Program-made: the position numbers and the translations under genes
From: Acidicapsa dinghuensis
GTDB taxonomy: Bacteria; Acidobacteriota; Terriglobia; Terriglobales; Acidobacteriaceae
Direction of reading: 5' to 3'
NCBI RefSeq assembly: GCF_025685685.1
Contig: NZ_JAGSYH010000004.1
Span: 620,001 to 684,000 of the forward strand
DNA: 64,000 nt
Notes under the pieces: model-generated
Seen by the model: only the letters and a program-made list of their open reading frames with translations
Databases searched by the model: none
Told to the model about the DNA's origin: nothing
In this document: positions 44,433-52,196 of the stretch, piece by piece
Layout: the number at the start of each line of letters is the position of its first letter
How positions within the stretch are numbered: position 1 is the stretch's first letter

Positions 44433-45560
44433 TTGAGACAATCACAAGCCCGAAAACGGCGAGTCCAGAAGGTAGCGCATGACCGCGACATTCAAAGCGC
44501 GACTGCTCGATACGAAGCATGGATGCGAAGTTGTTCGACCGTTATTCAGTCAGATCTCCGCACAAAGCACGACCTGATGAAAGGAAGTCCGTTTGGATTC
44601 CTGAGGGGCACCTTCTATAGGTGGGCTCAGTTGTGGTCATCTGTGTGCGCCGATGTCTGCGGCGCTCCCAAAGTTCTCGCGGTCGGCGACCTGCACGTAA
44701 ACAGCTTCGGTACGTGGAGAGACGCCGAGGGACGGCTTTGCTGGGGCGTAGATGACTTCGACGAAGCCTTTCCGTTGGCCTATACAAATGACCTGGTTCG
44801 CCTGGCGGCCAGCCTGAAAATTGTGGTGGATGCAGATGGCCTTTCGATCAAGTTCAAGGACGGCTGCGATGCGATCCTCCGAGGGTATTCGGAATCCCTT
44901 CACGAGGGAGGATGTCCGATCGTTCTCGCCGAACGAGAGCAGAAACTCGGAAAGCTGGGAGTCGATAGCTTTAAGCCGCCTTCCAACTTCTGGGCAAAAT
45001 TGAATCGGCTTCCCGCAGTTCGCCGGCCGCTCGCCAAAGATCTGAAGCGCGCTCTTGAAAGGACGTTACCCGAAGCCGGTATCGAGCACAAGGTTGTCAG
45101 GCGGCAGGCAGGCTTGGGGAGCCTTGGGCAGGAACGATTCGTCGCAATCGCGAAGTGGCAAGGTGGGTTCATCGCACGCGAAGCGAAGCTGATGGTTCCT
45201 TCAGCATGTTCGTGGCTGCATGATCGGGGCGAGAAAGGCCAACCCTGGTACGAAAAAGCCATCAGTTCTGCCGTCCGGTCGCCTGACCCATTTCAAGTGA
45301 TTGATGGATTGTGGCTGATCCGCCGTTTGTCTCCCGATTCCAATCCCATCGATATACAAACGCTTCCCAAGCACAGTGACGAAGAAACGCTTCTTGCGGC
45401 CATGGGTTCGGAAACGGCAAATGTGCATTTGGGCACGAAGCACCAAGTCGCGAAAATTCTGATGGATTTGAAAGATCGAAAACGAAATTGGCTTGAGGAC
45501 GCTGCTGTTCGGATGGCGAGGATTCTCGAAAAAGACTGGAAGCGGTATCGCGAGACTTGA
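44433..45560 (+). CDS. DUF2252-family protein (kinase-like fold)
   Basis: The product of up to 375 residues has KGSPFGFLRGTFYRWA, AVGDLHVNSFGTWRD, WGVDDFDEAFPLAYTNDLVRLAAS and a C-terminal half with QRFVAIAKWQG-like GFIARE and VHLGTKH. These are DUF2252 signatures; the GDLHxxNFG / DFDxA pattern resembles small-molecule kinase (APH-like) active sites. Substrate unknown. The start is uncertain: the longest frame begins with TTG at 44433, and a later ATG (44523) also leaves an intact domain. Confidence 0.85.
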   Translation: MRQSQARKRRVQKVAHDRDIQSATARYEAWMRSCSTVIQSDLRTKHDLMKGSPFGFLRGTFYRWAQLWSSVCADVCGAPKVLAVGDLHVNSFGTWRDAEGRLCWGVDDFDEAFPLAYTNDLVRLAASLKIVVDADGLSIKFKDGCDAILRGYSESLHEGGCPIVLAEREQKLGKLGVDSFKPPSNFWAKLNRLPAVRRPLAKDLKRALERTLPEAGIEHKVVRRQAGLGSLGQERFVAIAKWQGGFIAREAKLMVPSACSWLHDRGEKGQPWYEKAISSAVRSPDPFQVIDGLWLIRRLSPDSNPIDIQTLPKHSDEETLLAAMGSETANVHLGTKHQVAKILMDLKDRKRNWLEDAAVRMARILEKDWKRYRET

Positions 45561-45680
45561 CCGCGTATTTTCGGACGATTGTTCGGTACGGCCTGCTGCT
45601 TGTGAAGCGCGCAGCCACTTTCGAGCTTCCTGTGAGGGTATAGAAATGCTCACAATATTCAAATTGGCATCTGAATACGC

Positions 45681-47000
45681 ATGAGCGCTGATGCCTACAG
45701 CCCTGATGTCGAACGCCCTCTGACACCGTCCGAGGCTTCGGTCTCCCATTCTGTTGGTCGACGGCAGTTCCTGCACAGTGCAGGAGGAATGCTCGCCGCT
45801 GCTGGTCTCAGCCCACTCGGCGTTGGGCAAAATCTCCAGGATGCATCGAATGGTCAGGACTACGTCTCTCTTCCTCCTATTGAGGATCCCAAAACGGAAG
45901 GTGAGGACAAAGCGCCAGGCCCCTTCGAATCCTCCGACCAGCGTATTGGTTTCACCATCGTTGGAATCGGTCATCTGACCATCAATCAGATCCTTCCGGC
46001 TTTTGGACGCAGCGAATTCTGCAAACCGGTGGCTCTCGTGAGCGGGAGTCCGGACAAGGCGCTAAAAATAGCCGCTCAATATGGCGTCAAACCAACGTCG
46101 ATCTATAGCTACGCGAATTTCGAACGGCTGGGTCAAAATCCGGACGTCAAGGTCGTTTATATCGTGCTGCCCAATAGCATGCACGCTGAGTACACCGCGC
46201 GAGCGGCGAAGATCGGCAAGCACGTTTTATCTGAAAAGCCGATGGCTACTTCGGTCGCTGATTGCGAAAAGATGATTGCGGCTTGCCGATCCGCGAAGGT
46301 CAAGCTGATGGTCGCTTACCGTCAGCAATACGAGCCCATGAACCGAGAAGTCCTGAAGATGATACGAGCAGGCAAGGTCGGAACCTTGCGTAGTTTTCTG
46401 GCCACCCTTACTCAGAACCAGGGCGATCCAAGCCAATGGCGTCTGCATAAAGCGCTGGCTGGTGGCGGATGCCTTCCTGACGTGGGAATTTATTGCCTCA
46501 ATGCCGCACGTTTCTGGTCTGGCGAAGAGCCGATTGAAGTATTCGGTCAAACATTTCAACCACAAGACGATCCACGATTCACTGAGGTCGAAGCGACCTG
46601 CAATTTTACGCTGCGCTTTCCTTCCGGTCTCCTCGCTTCCTGCAATGCGGGCTACGCTGCCCATCGAAGCTCATTCGCCAGAATGGAAGGAGCCGAAGGC
46701 TGGATTCAGCTCTCTCCATCTTTTGGCTATAGCGGCCTCAAGTTACAGTACAACAGACTTCTGGAAAGCCACGGAACTGATTTCCTTCCAAGCATCAATG
46801 AGAAGGATCAGTTTGCACTCGAAATGGATCATATGGCCGAATGCGTCATGCGCGATCGGCAGCCGCATACGCCGGGCGAGGAAGGTGCCCAGGATATCCG
46901 GATTATCGAGGCGATTTATGAATCCGCGCGTATTAACCGGCCAGTCAAACTTCCGCAGCCGCCATCGCCAACGCGGGGTCCGGGTTTAAGCGAATCGTAG
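45681..47000 (+). CDS. Tat-exported Gfo/Idh/MocA-family oxidoreductase
   Basis: The 439-residue protein carries a twin-arginine signal (VGRRQFLHSAGGMLAAAGLS) after an extended N-terminus, then GFTIVGIGHLTINQILPAF, HVLSEKPMATSVADC and a C-terminal dimerisation domain with GGGCLPDVGIYCLNAARF. Glucose-fructose oxidoreductase and similar enzymes keep tightly bound NADP in the periplasm; that is the best functional analogy. It lies upstream of the DUF3175-like gene and near a cytoplasmic paralogue at 42502. Confidence 0.9.
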   Translation: MSADAYSPDVERPLTPSEASVSHSVGRRQFLHSAGGMLAAAGLSPLGVGQNLQDASNGQDYVSLPPIEDPKTEGEDKAPGPFESSDQRIGFTIVGIGHLTINQILPAFGRSEFCKPVALVSGSPDKALKIAAQYGVKPTSIYSYANFERLGQNPDVKVVYIVLPNSMHAEYTARAAKIGKHVLSEKPMATSVADCEKMIAACRSAKVKLMVAYRQQYEPMNREVLKMIRAGKVGTLRSFLATLTQNQGDPSQWRLHKALAGGGCLPDVGIYCLNAARFWSGEEPIEVFGQTFQPQDDPRFTEVEATCNFTLRFPSGLLASCNAGYAAHRSSFARMEGAEGWIQLSPSFGYSGLKLQYNRLLESHGTDFLPSINEKDQFALEMDHMAECVMRDRQPHTPGEEGAQDIRIIEAIYESARINRPVKLPQPPSPTRGPGLSES

Positions 47001-47018
47001 TCGTTATGGAGGGGAACC

Positions 47019-47357
47019 ATGGCAACCAAAAAGTCTGCGAAGAAATCCGCAAAGAAGTCTTCCACACCACCATCGAAGCGCTGGTCCGCCAAAGTCACTA
47101 CCGATTCCACCAAACCAGGCCCAGGTCTCTTCAAGAAGAGTGGTAAAGCCATCGCTGAGGGTCTCGCCAAAAAAGCAGTAAGCCCCAAAGGACCCGGCCA
47201 AGCGATGCAGATGTTGAGCTTCTACGAGAACCGCGGTGGCAAGAATCTATCCGAAGAACGCAAGCGTGCACTTGAAATGGCCAAGACAATCCTTCGGAGC
47301 AAGGAAGGCAAGGCCACGTCGAAAGCAGCCACTCACAAAACGCCTGCAAAAGGCTAA
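47019..47357 (+). CDS. DUF3175-like small basic protein
   Basis: The 112-residue protein starts with a Lys/Ala/Ser-rich tail (ATKKSAKKSAKKS), then RWSAKVTTDST, LFKKSGKAIAEGLAKKA and GQAMQMLSFYENRGGKNLSEERKRALEMAK. The RWS-KVT and MLSFYxNRGGKNL motifs are those of DUF3175. These small proteins are found beside stress genes; the basic tail suggests DNA or RNA contact. It follows the Tat oxidoreductase by 18 bases, so is probably in the same transcript. Confidence 0.82.
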   Translation: MATKKSAKKSAKKSSTPPSKRWSAKVTTDSTKPGPGLFKKSGKAIAEGLAKKAVSPKGPGQAMQMLSFYENRGGKNLSEERKRALEMAKTILRSKEGKATSKAATHKTPAKG

Positions 47358-47475
47358 TTTGCCTTAGAACTGATGCGCCTTCATTTATCGCTCGGCCCGT
47401 GCCTTCTCGTTCCGGTTATCTCAGCTCTCGCGTTTTGCGACGTAGACAAGTGAGCTTCCGCACATCTCATTCTAT

Positions 47476-48168
47476 TCAACGTGCGAACGGCGACTGATCG
47501 AAATTCCGTACGATGTCTGCAGCATCCGCATAGACCGCGATCGCACCTGCATCTTGCAACTGCTCCTTCTGCCAACCGCCCGACTGTACGGCCACGGCTC
47601 TGACCCCCGCTTTACCTGCTGCTTCCACATCCCAAGGAGTATCACCAAGAGCCAAGGCTTCACTCGCTTCCACTCCGAGGAAATTAAGAGCGGCCTGGAA
47701 GATGTCGGGGGCAGGCTTCGGCTTCTCCGCTTCGTCTGCCGTGGCATCCTCTTCGACCAGGTCATGAATCTTGAGTAGCGTTTTGAACACCTCAAGATCA
47801 CTCTTTTCACTGGATGTCGCTACAGCAATCCGCAGATGTCGCTTCCGCATGAGTTCAAGCAGCCTGCGCGCGTCCGCGAAGGGCACAATGCGATCGATGT
47901 ACTCGCGGTGAAACAACGCTTTGCGGAAGGCGTTAATCTCCTTTTCCTGAGAGCGCAGTTTGTCTATCGGAACGAAGTTGGGCAACAGATACTCACCGCC
48001 CTTTCCGATCTGCTTCACGACGGCGTCAAAAGTGGCGTTGTATCCGAAACGCTTCAGTGTGCGCATCCATGACTCTGCGTGAAAGCTGTTGCTGTCCAGT
48101 AGCGTGCCGTCAATGTCCAACAATACGGCCTTCAAACTCATAGAGATGTTGGATGCGCTCTGCGACAA
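47476..48168 (-). CDS. HAD-family phosphatase (beta-phosphoglucomutase-like)
   Basis: The 230-residue HAD hydrolase has motif I LLDIDGTLLDSN (nucleophile Asp), motif II in VATSSEKSDL, motif III Lys around EKPKPAPDIF and motif IV LGDTPWDVEAAG. The helical cap with ESWMRTLKRFGY fits the phosphoglucomutase/phosphoglycolate phosphatase type. Substrate unknown. The start may be M1 (48168) or the internal MSLKAVLLDID (48141). Confidence 0.9.
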   Translation of the reverse strand: MSQSASNISMSLKAVLLDIDGTLLDSNSFHAESWMRTLKRFGYNATFDAVVKQIGKGGEYLLPNFVPIDKLRSQEKEINAFRKALFHREYIDRIVPFADARRLLELMRKRHLRIAVATSSEKSDLEVFKTLLKIHDLVEEDATADEAEKPKPAPDIFQAALNFLGVEASEALALGDTPWDVEAAGKAGVRAVAVQSGGWQKEQLQDAGAIAVYADAADIVRNFDQSPFAR

Positions 48169-48617
48169 CGCGAATCTCGACTAGCTGCCGACTTTCCTTG
48201 GCGTGAGGAGATCGGTCTCGTGATAGCCGTGTCGGAAGTCGCGACGTTGGATTGTCGCAATGTAGCCGCAGTGTCGAATAGACTCAGATCCCGAGCCCTG
48301 ACGTATTGGTCGCCGCCCTCCCGTATTTCGAACTAATTTCGAGATCAGCGGAAGCGAGCCTATCCGGCTTCGAAGATAGACTTCGAACATGGTGCTTGTC
48401 GCCACTCTCTTACAACCATTCGGGCGAAAGTCTAATTCGATAGCCGAGGGTCTCGGCTTCGTGCCTTCTGACAAAGAAAAGGAAGGCGATAGACAGCCGT
48501 ATGCCCTCGGGTTCGAACCCAGTTTGAAAGGATTTGGTCCAACTTGGACCAACTGTCTTTTTGTTTCGACGATCATCGAATTAAGAGCTAGTCAATTCTA
48601 TTGAATATAAAGGGGAT
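48169..48617. other. Non-coding stretch with a perfect 19-base palindrome
   Basis: No convincing gene was found. A perfect inverted repeat TTGGTCCAA-C-TTGGACCAA lies at 48534-48552. It sits about 65 bases from the tRNA-Asn fragment, as a related tandem repeat sits near the other fragment at 16671-16700. Confidence 0.45.
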
Positions 48618-48670
48618 TGGCTCCTCAGGAGGGATTCGGACCCCCAACCTCTCGGTTAACAGCCGAATAC
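48618..48670 (-). other. tRNA-Asn 3'-half fragment
   Basis: The minus strand carries an anticodon arm (TTCGGCTGTTAACCGAG), a T arm GGGGG-TCCGAAT-CCCTC and an acceptor 3' strand CTGAGGAG ending in CCA. There is no matching 5' half (acceptor and D arms), so this is a duplicated 3' half, the usual product of integration into a tRNA gene. T-loop position 55 is C instead of U, so decay has begun. Confidence 0.7.
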
Positions 48671-48862
48671 CAGTAGTCGCGAAGCGATCGAGAATATGAA
48701 GACGAACAGATAAGGAACGAAATGTCGGCCAGTGTTCGCCAATCCAGTCCACGTGGACGTAAAACGGCCTAGCCTGACAAATGCGTCTGGTTGGCCGCTG
48801 TCGATATCAAGCCGAATCACTCATCCATGCTCGCTCGATGAGCACTGGCGTTCGTTGAGACG

Positions 48863-49258
48863 TTACGAGAACGCCGGGCGGGCAGAACCGTGAAGCTCAC
48901 CCCTGGGAACCAGCATCCTTAGACCGCACATGCAATGCCTAGGACCGGCTTTTGGTGTGCTGGAGGCCGATACACCAGCGTTATTGATGAGCAGATGTAT
49001 GGCTCCGTGGATATTTTCCACATCCCTAGCGACAAGCTCAAGGTTTCGTTCGCAACCAACATCAACGCAATGATCCGTCACGACAATACCGGGTCGCGTG
49101 AGCTCCGTCTTCGTTTGCGCGATCACGGAAGAATCGACGTCGACTAACGCAAGATTGCAATTGCGAGCCGCGAACTCGGTCGCCAGCGCTTGCCCCAGAC
49201 CGCTGCCCGCTCCGGTGATTACGGCGACTCGGCCTTGATAGTTGCGAACCAGTTCCAA
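48863..49258 (-). pseudogene. Truncated short-chain dehydrogenase
   Basis: The first 105 or so residues are a normal SDR N-terminus: VAVITGAGSGLGQALATEF, an acidic residue after the second strand (ALVDVDSS) and LLINNAGVSASS. The remaining residues are unrelated, and the active-site Ser/Tyr/Lys segment is absent. The gene is cut near base 48945. It sits between the tRNA fragment and another truncated gene. Confidence 0.75.
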
Positions 49259-49447
49259 CGGTATACCAGACTTGGATGGCTAGTCCCGCTTCCAACCAAG
49301 CGTGCTTCGCCGGACCGCCGGCGCAAAGAAATCCTAGTGCAGCTTTATGGTATGGAAATGGCCGAATACATGCACCTGCTTTTCAGTGACTCCAGGGCGA
49401 CGCACTTACTGAGCCAGAATGCGCCTGTACCCTAGAATCGTGCGAAA

Positions 49448-49506
49448 ACAGCAATATAATGCTGCTAATAATGAACTTGTGGAATTGTCGATTCTCGCTT
49501 AGAAAC
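49448..49506. promoter_or_regulatory. 59-bp element, copy 1, upstream of the quinone-reductase fragment/RidA/PhzF genes
   Basis: Bases 49448-49506 match 52113-52171 in about 49 of 59 positions without gaps, including the exact 20-mer AATAATGAACTTGTGGAATT. Copy 2 is in the intergenic region of the LysR gene and the S9 peptidase. The shared element is therefore a good candidate for a LysR target and promoter. Confidence 0.65.
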
Positions 49507-49535
49507 AGTAAAGGTTTGCCTTTTCTGCATGGCCT

Positions 49536-49721
49536 ATGCTCCTCCACTACGTCGCGCGCCGAGAAGAGCTTGAAGCTTCCGTTAACGAATTGTTCAATGT
49601 GGTGGCTTCCGGAAAGGTGCGCATTAAGATCAATCAGCGCTTTGCGCTCAAGGATGCTGCTGACGCCCACAAGGCATGGAAAGTAGGCGCAAGCTCGGGC
49701 ACCACCATCCTGACCATCTAA
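49536..49721 (+). pseudogene. C-terminal fragment of a quinone oxidoreductase / zinc-type dehydrogenase
   Basis: Sixty-one codons encode RREELEASVNELFNVVASGKV, then KINQRFALKDAADAHKAW and SSGTTILTI, the standard C-terminal end of medium-chain quinone oxidoreductases. The roughly 260 N-terminal residues are missing. Its promoter-like element (49448-49506) now lies 30 bases upstream. RidA begins 23 bases after its stop. Confidence 0.75.
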
Positions 49722-49744
49722 CCCAGTATTCATAGGAGTTTTCC

Positions 49745-50125
49745 ATGAGCAAAATCGCAATTACCTCGTCTGAACTCACGCCGCCTGTCGGCCCGTTTTC
49801 CCAAGCGATCAAAGTCGGCGGTTTCATCTATCTCAGTGGTCAGGTCGGTCAAGACCCCACGACGGGCAGGCTAGTGGAGGGAGGTATTGTGGCCGAAACC
49901 GAGCGCATCTTCCAGAATCTCGCGGCAGTTCTTAAGGCGGCTGGCAAGAGTTTCGATGACGTCGTCCGCGCTGGTGTGTATCTCACGAGCATCAGTGATT
50001 ATGTGGCTTTGAATGGCATTTACGCCAAACATTTCAGTCAGCCATTCCCCGCGCGTACAGTGATCGCGGTGGCCGCGCTCCCGCTTGGGGCCTGCGTTGA
50101 GATGGACCTCATCGTCGTGGCCTGA
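49745..50125 (+). CDS. RidA-family reactive-intermediate deaminase
   Basis: The 126-residue protein has GPFSQAIKVGGFIYLSGQ, a conserved Arg in FPARTVIAVAALPLGACVEMDLI and the family spacing. RidA-type enzymes hydrolyse enamine/imine intermediates released by PLP enzymes. The catalytic Arg and the final E-M-D-L are present, so deaminase activity is likely. It is followed 23 bases later by PhzF on the same strand; the pair may process an amino-acid-derived metabolite. Confidence 0.9.
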   Translation: MSKIAITSSELTPPVGPFSQAIKVGGFIYLSGQVGQDPTTGRLVEGGIVAETERIFQNLAAVLKAAGKSFDDVVRAGVYLTSISDYVALNGIYAKHFSQPFPARTVIAVAALPLGACVEMDLIVVA

Positions 50126-50148
50126 GGCGACGCAGGGAGGCTGATCTC

Positions 50149-51054
50149 ATGAAATACACATTTCACATCGTCGATGTTTTCAGCTCGACACCGTTCGGCG
50201 GTAATCAACTGGCGGTTTTGCCGGACGCGGCGGGTATTTCGACAGAGGGCATGCAGAAGATTGCTCGCGAGTTTAATTTCGGCGAAACGGCCTTCGTCAT
50301 GCCCAAGAACGATTTCAATACGTATCGTGTGCGCATCTTCTCCCCTCGGACGGAGCTTGACTTCGCGGGGCATCCCTCGGTCGGCACAGCCTGTGCACTC
50401 GTGATGAAGCAGCACGTACGGCTTAGTGATCCAATCCGGCTGATTCTTGAGGAGAATGTCGGTCCCGTGATAGTCGATGTCGCCCAGCGAAACGGGGGCT
50501 TCCACGGCACGTTGACGTTATCGGGGAAGATTGAGGCACCGACCGGCGCACCCTCTCCGACTGATCTCGCCGCCGTCCTATCCATCGAGCCCGCCGAGGT
50601 GAGCCAAGTCTTTTTCGCAGGCGTCGGTGTTCCGCTCTGTTTTGCGCAGCTGAAGTCGAACGAGGCTGTCGATCGGGCGGCGATTAATCGGTCTGCCTGG
50701 GCAGCAACGCTCTCGCGCGCGTGGTCTCCCCACATCTTCTTTTTTGCGGGACATCTACAGGACGGCGGCAAGCTCTATGCTCGCATGTGGGCACCCGCGC
50801 TGGGCGTTGAAGAAGATGCCGCGACGGGCGGCGCGTGTGCAGCCCTCGTCGGGGCGATGGCATTAAAGCCCGATTTTGGCGGGACGGGCTACCGTCTTTC
50901 GATCCAGCAAGGTGTCTCGATGGGGCGCCCAAGTGAAATTGAAGCCGAAGCGCGAAAGAGCGGCAGCGTTGTGCTCTCCGTCAGCGTGGGGGGCGCCACG
51001 GCATACATCGCAAGCGGCGAAATCGAGGTGCCGCCGTCCGCGCTCGTGTCTTAG
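50149..51054 (+). CDS. PhzF-family isomerase
   Basis: The 301-residue protein opens with VDVFSSTPFGGNQLAVLPDA and has the catalytic-Glu region NFGETAFVMP, then FAGHPSVGTACAL and, in the second half, EDAATGGACAALVG. This is the two-lobed diaminopimelate-epimerase-like fold of PhzF. In phenazine producers it isomerises a dihydroxyanthranilate; no phenazine genes are present here, so the substrate differs. Coupled to RidA. Confidence 0.9.
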   Translation: MKYTFHIVDVFSSTPFGGNQLAVLPDAAGISTEGMQKIAREFNFGETAFVMPKNDFNTYRVRIFSPRTELDFAGHPSVGTACALVMKQHVRLSDPIRLILEENVGPVIVDVAQRNGGFHGTLTLSGKIEAPTGAPSPTDLAAVLSIEPAEVSQVFFAGVGVPLCFAQLKSNEAVDRAAINRSAWAATLSRAWSPHIFFFAGHLQDGGKLYARMWAPALGVEEDAATGGACAALVGAMALKPDFGGTGYRLSIQQGVSMGRPSEIEAEARKSGSVVLSVSVGGATAYIASGEIEVPPSALVS

Positions 51055-51093
51055 AACGTCGAGTGCGCTCAGTGCACGTGAACCGCTCGGCCG

Positions 51094-52053
51094 CTACTTG
51101 TGCGGTCGCGACGTCGGCCGGCTCGCGAGTACACGCTTTCGGCTCGCGGATATAGCTTTCGTTGTCTTGGCTGGCTCAAACAAATGTCGAGTGCCGTCTT
51201 CCAGCAGTTCGACGGCCTTCTCCAGGGCGCCCAGTTGTGCAATCCGCGCTATCGCTACGGATAGGCGCAAGTCAAAGGATGGGGGGCGCAGCACTTCAAC
51301 CGTGTCTCGACAATTTTTCCTGGCGATAAAGCGGGCCGGCAGCAGCCCGACTCCATATCCTGACTGAATCAGGGCCAGCTGCAAATGTATGTTGTAGTGG
51401 ATTTCAGCCGCAACTATCGGGGTGAAGCCGGCGCGTTCCATCTGATCGATGAGGCTCGCCCGAAGCAAGCACCCAGACGGGTTGAGCACCCAAGGGGCTC
51501 TGCTCAAACTTTCCCAATCGCCATGAATGACGCCTGCGGCGCTTTGAACGATCTCCATGCGGTCATTGGCGATGATGTTCGTTACAAGAGGCGAAGGCGC
51601 GGTTTTACCTTCGGGCAAAAACACGACAGCCACGTCGAGTTCACCGGCGAGCAGTCGCTGAAATAATTCACCGGTAAGTGCGCTCAACAGCCGCAGCTGG
51701 ACCTTGGGGTATTTTTCAGTCAGCGCGCGAATAGGTTTGATAAGCGTCCCCTCGGCCAAGGCATGCGCGAGCCCGATGCGCAAGAGGCCGTGAGGTTCGG
51801 CGTCGCGCGACGCAACAGATTTGATCGCCTCTGTCCGCCGCAACAGGTCGCGCGCTTGTTCAAGTATCCTGGAGCCCAGCGAGTTCAGGCGCGGCGGCTT
51901 TACTGAGCGGTCGAGCAACTCAGCCCCCAATTCAGCCTCTAGCCTTTGCAGTTGCCGGGTTATCGCGGATGGTGTCCGGAATAGACGATCGGCTGCACCG
52001 GCAATGGACCCAGCCTGGGCAAACTCTACGAGCGCGTGTAAATCATCGAGCAA
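51094..52053 (-). CDS. LysR-family transcriptional regulator
   Basis: The 319-residue regulator has a winged-helix N-terminus LVEFAQAGSIAGAADRLFRTPSAITRQLQRLEAELGAEL, in segments typical of LysR, and a periplasmic-binding-like effector domain (RIGLAHALAEGTLI; VAVVFLPEGK). It is divergent from the S9 peptidase gene (52197). A 59-bp element in the 52054-52196 gap is copied upstream of the RidA-PhzF genes, so this regulator probably controls both. Confidence 0.9.
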   Translation of the reverse strand: MLDDLHALVEFAQAGSIAGAADRLFRTPSAITRQLQRLEAELGAELLDRSVKPPRLNSLGSRILEQARDLLRRTEAIKSVASRDAEPHGLLRIGLAHALAEGTLIKPIRALTEKYPKVQLRLLSALTGELFQRLLAGELDVAVVFLPEGKTAPSPLVTNIIANDRMEIVQSAAGVIHGDWESLSRAPWVLNPSGCLLRASLIDQMERAGFTPIVAAEIHYNIHLQLALIQSGYGVGLLPARFIARKNCRDTVEVLRPPSFDLRLSVAIARIAQLGALEKAVELLEDGTRHLFEPAKTTKAISASRKRVLASRPTSRPHK

Positions 52054-52112
52054 GGGGGCCCTCCTAAATTACTCCTGAATCTTCCCTCAACGAATAGCAG
52101 AATCGTGCGCTG

Positions 52113-52171
52113 ACAGCAATATCATAGTGATAATAATGAACTTGTGGAATTATCGATTGTCCGTTAGAACC
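52113..52171. promoter_or_regulatory. 59-bp element, copy 2, in the LysR/S9 peptidase intergenic region
   Basis: This matches 49448-49506 as described there. Its location between a LysR gene and its divergent neighbour is where LysR operators normally sit. It ends 25 bases before the GTG start of the peptidase. Confidence 0.65.
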
Positions 52172-52196
52172 GGTGAGGAGGGGCAGTGGAGATAGC

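Noticed and set aside
48389..48604. Short plus-strand frame near the tRNA-Asn fragment, considered as an integrase end
   Set aside because: No integrase motif (no R...HxxR...Y pattern) is visible, so it was not called.
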